From Gammaproteobacteria bacterium (GTDB lineage Bacteria; Pseudomonadota; Gammaproteobacteria; Burkholderiales; Rhodocyclaceae): a stretch of 64,000 nucleotides of DNA. This document shows, one piece after another, positions 63,851-64,000 of this stretch. The notes beneath the pieces were generated by a model. The model did no database searches and was not told where the DNA came from. It saw nothing but the letters and a program-made list of their open reading frames with translations. The DNA lies in the NCBI GenBank assembly GCA_018825305.1, contig JAHJEO010000024.1, positions 124,001 to 188,000 on the forward strand, written 5' to 3'. Made by a program: the position numbers and the translations under genes. Each line of letters starts with the position of its first letter. Position 1 is the stretch's first letter.

Positions 63851-64000
63851 TCAAAATGGCTTCACCACGACGAGGATGGAAATCGCAACCAGCACCAGCA
63901 CCGGCACCTCGTTGAAGAAACGGAACCAGACATGGCTACGCTCGTTTTTCCCGGCGACAAACTCGCCCAGCAGCCGGCCGCACCAGAAGTGGTAAACGAT
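63851..64000 (-). CDS. hemJ: Protoporphyrinogen oxidase HemJ (C-terminal end only)
   Basis: The last 49 residues of an integral membrane protein reach the window edge. They read VYHFWCGRLLGEF, then RFFNEVPVLVLVAISIL and end VVVKPF, which is the conserved C-terminus of HemJ/UPF0093 (oxidation of protoporphyrinogen IX). The stop TGA is at 63851-63853. The rest lies beyond the window, so integrity cannot be judged. It would be the upstream neighbour of the methyltransferase gene on the same strand. Confidence 0.85.
   Translation of the reverse strand: MVYHFWCGRLLGEFVAGKNERSHVWFRFFNEVPVLVLVAISILVVVKPF

Overview
The window is GC-rich chromosomal DNA from a betaproteobacterium, most likely of the Rhodocyclales (Azoarcus/Thauera/Dechloromonas relatives). 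That placement is inferred from the split, circularly permuted tmRNA gene typical of Betaproteobacteria, a DUF3460 gene behind spoT, periplasmic nitrate reductase genes behind an FNR-type site, and the pilGHIJ-chpA and pilTU clusters. No phage, insertion sequence, integrase or CRISPR array is visible; it reads as core chromosome with two families of small dispersed repeats.

Layout. 1-5.8 kb: start of a napDA operon (cut by the window edge), DUF3460, the gmk-rpoZ-spoT operon, an outer-membrane barrel gene and yicC. 5.9-10.2 kb: a tightly overlapping operon of Ser/Thr kinase, PP2C phosphatase, rph, rdgB and hemW. 10.2-15.4 kb: two membrane diguanylate cyclases and a thiS-thiG-exported protein-trmB chain on the minus strand. 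15.4-15.85 kb: tRNA-Gly(CCC) and the permuted ssrA. 15.9-26.8 kb: a solo amino-acid-type binding protein, purT, mutY, zwf, an RNA-type beta-CASP hydrolase, an unusual carbonic anhydrase fusion, and thiC with two cysteine-motif genes. 26.8-31 kb: a FecR-domain secreted protein beside a Slam-like outer-membrane protein, then an HD-GYP phosphodiesterase. 31-43 kb: uppP, yqiA, an RNB exonuclease, tonB, aroE, mtgA, mgtE, a chemoreceptor and thiD-thiE-hemL. 43-52 kb: twitching-motility chemosensory operon pilG-H-I-J-chpA. 52-57 kb: yqgE-ruvX-pyrR-pyrB-pyrC' and an exported isochorismatase-like protein. 57-64 kb: yggS-proC-yggT-yggU against pilT-pilU, a small membrane protein, an RlmL-type methyltransferase and the end of hemJ.

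Themes. Thiamine synthesis is spread over three loci (thiSG, thiC, thiDE). Surface motility and c-di-GMP recur (Pil-Chp, PilT/U, two GGDEF proteins, one HD-GYP protein). Many genes overlap by ATGA or TGATG, so translational coupling is the rule.

The most interesting signal is an intercistronic repeat of about 85 bp in three copies (tonB-aroE, pyrB-pyrC', proC-yggT). In each, a mini-ORF opens at the upstream stop codon and closes on the downstream start codon. Each copy also has a 3' hairpin whose stem bases change in compensating pairs. A second signal is a 17-mer, CGCCAGCGCCGACTTTT, in six exact copies plus near-copies on both strands, mostly inside genes and in different reading frames.
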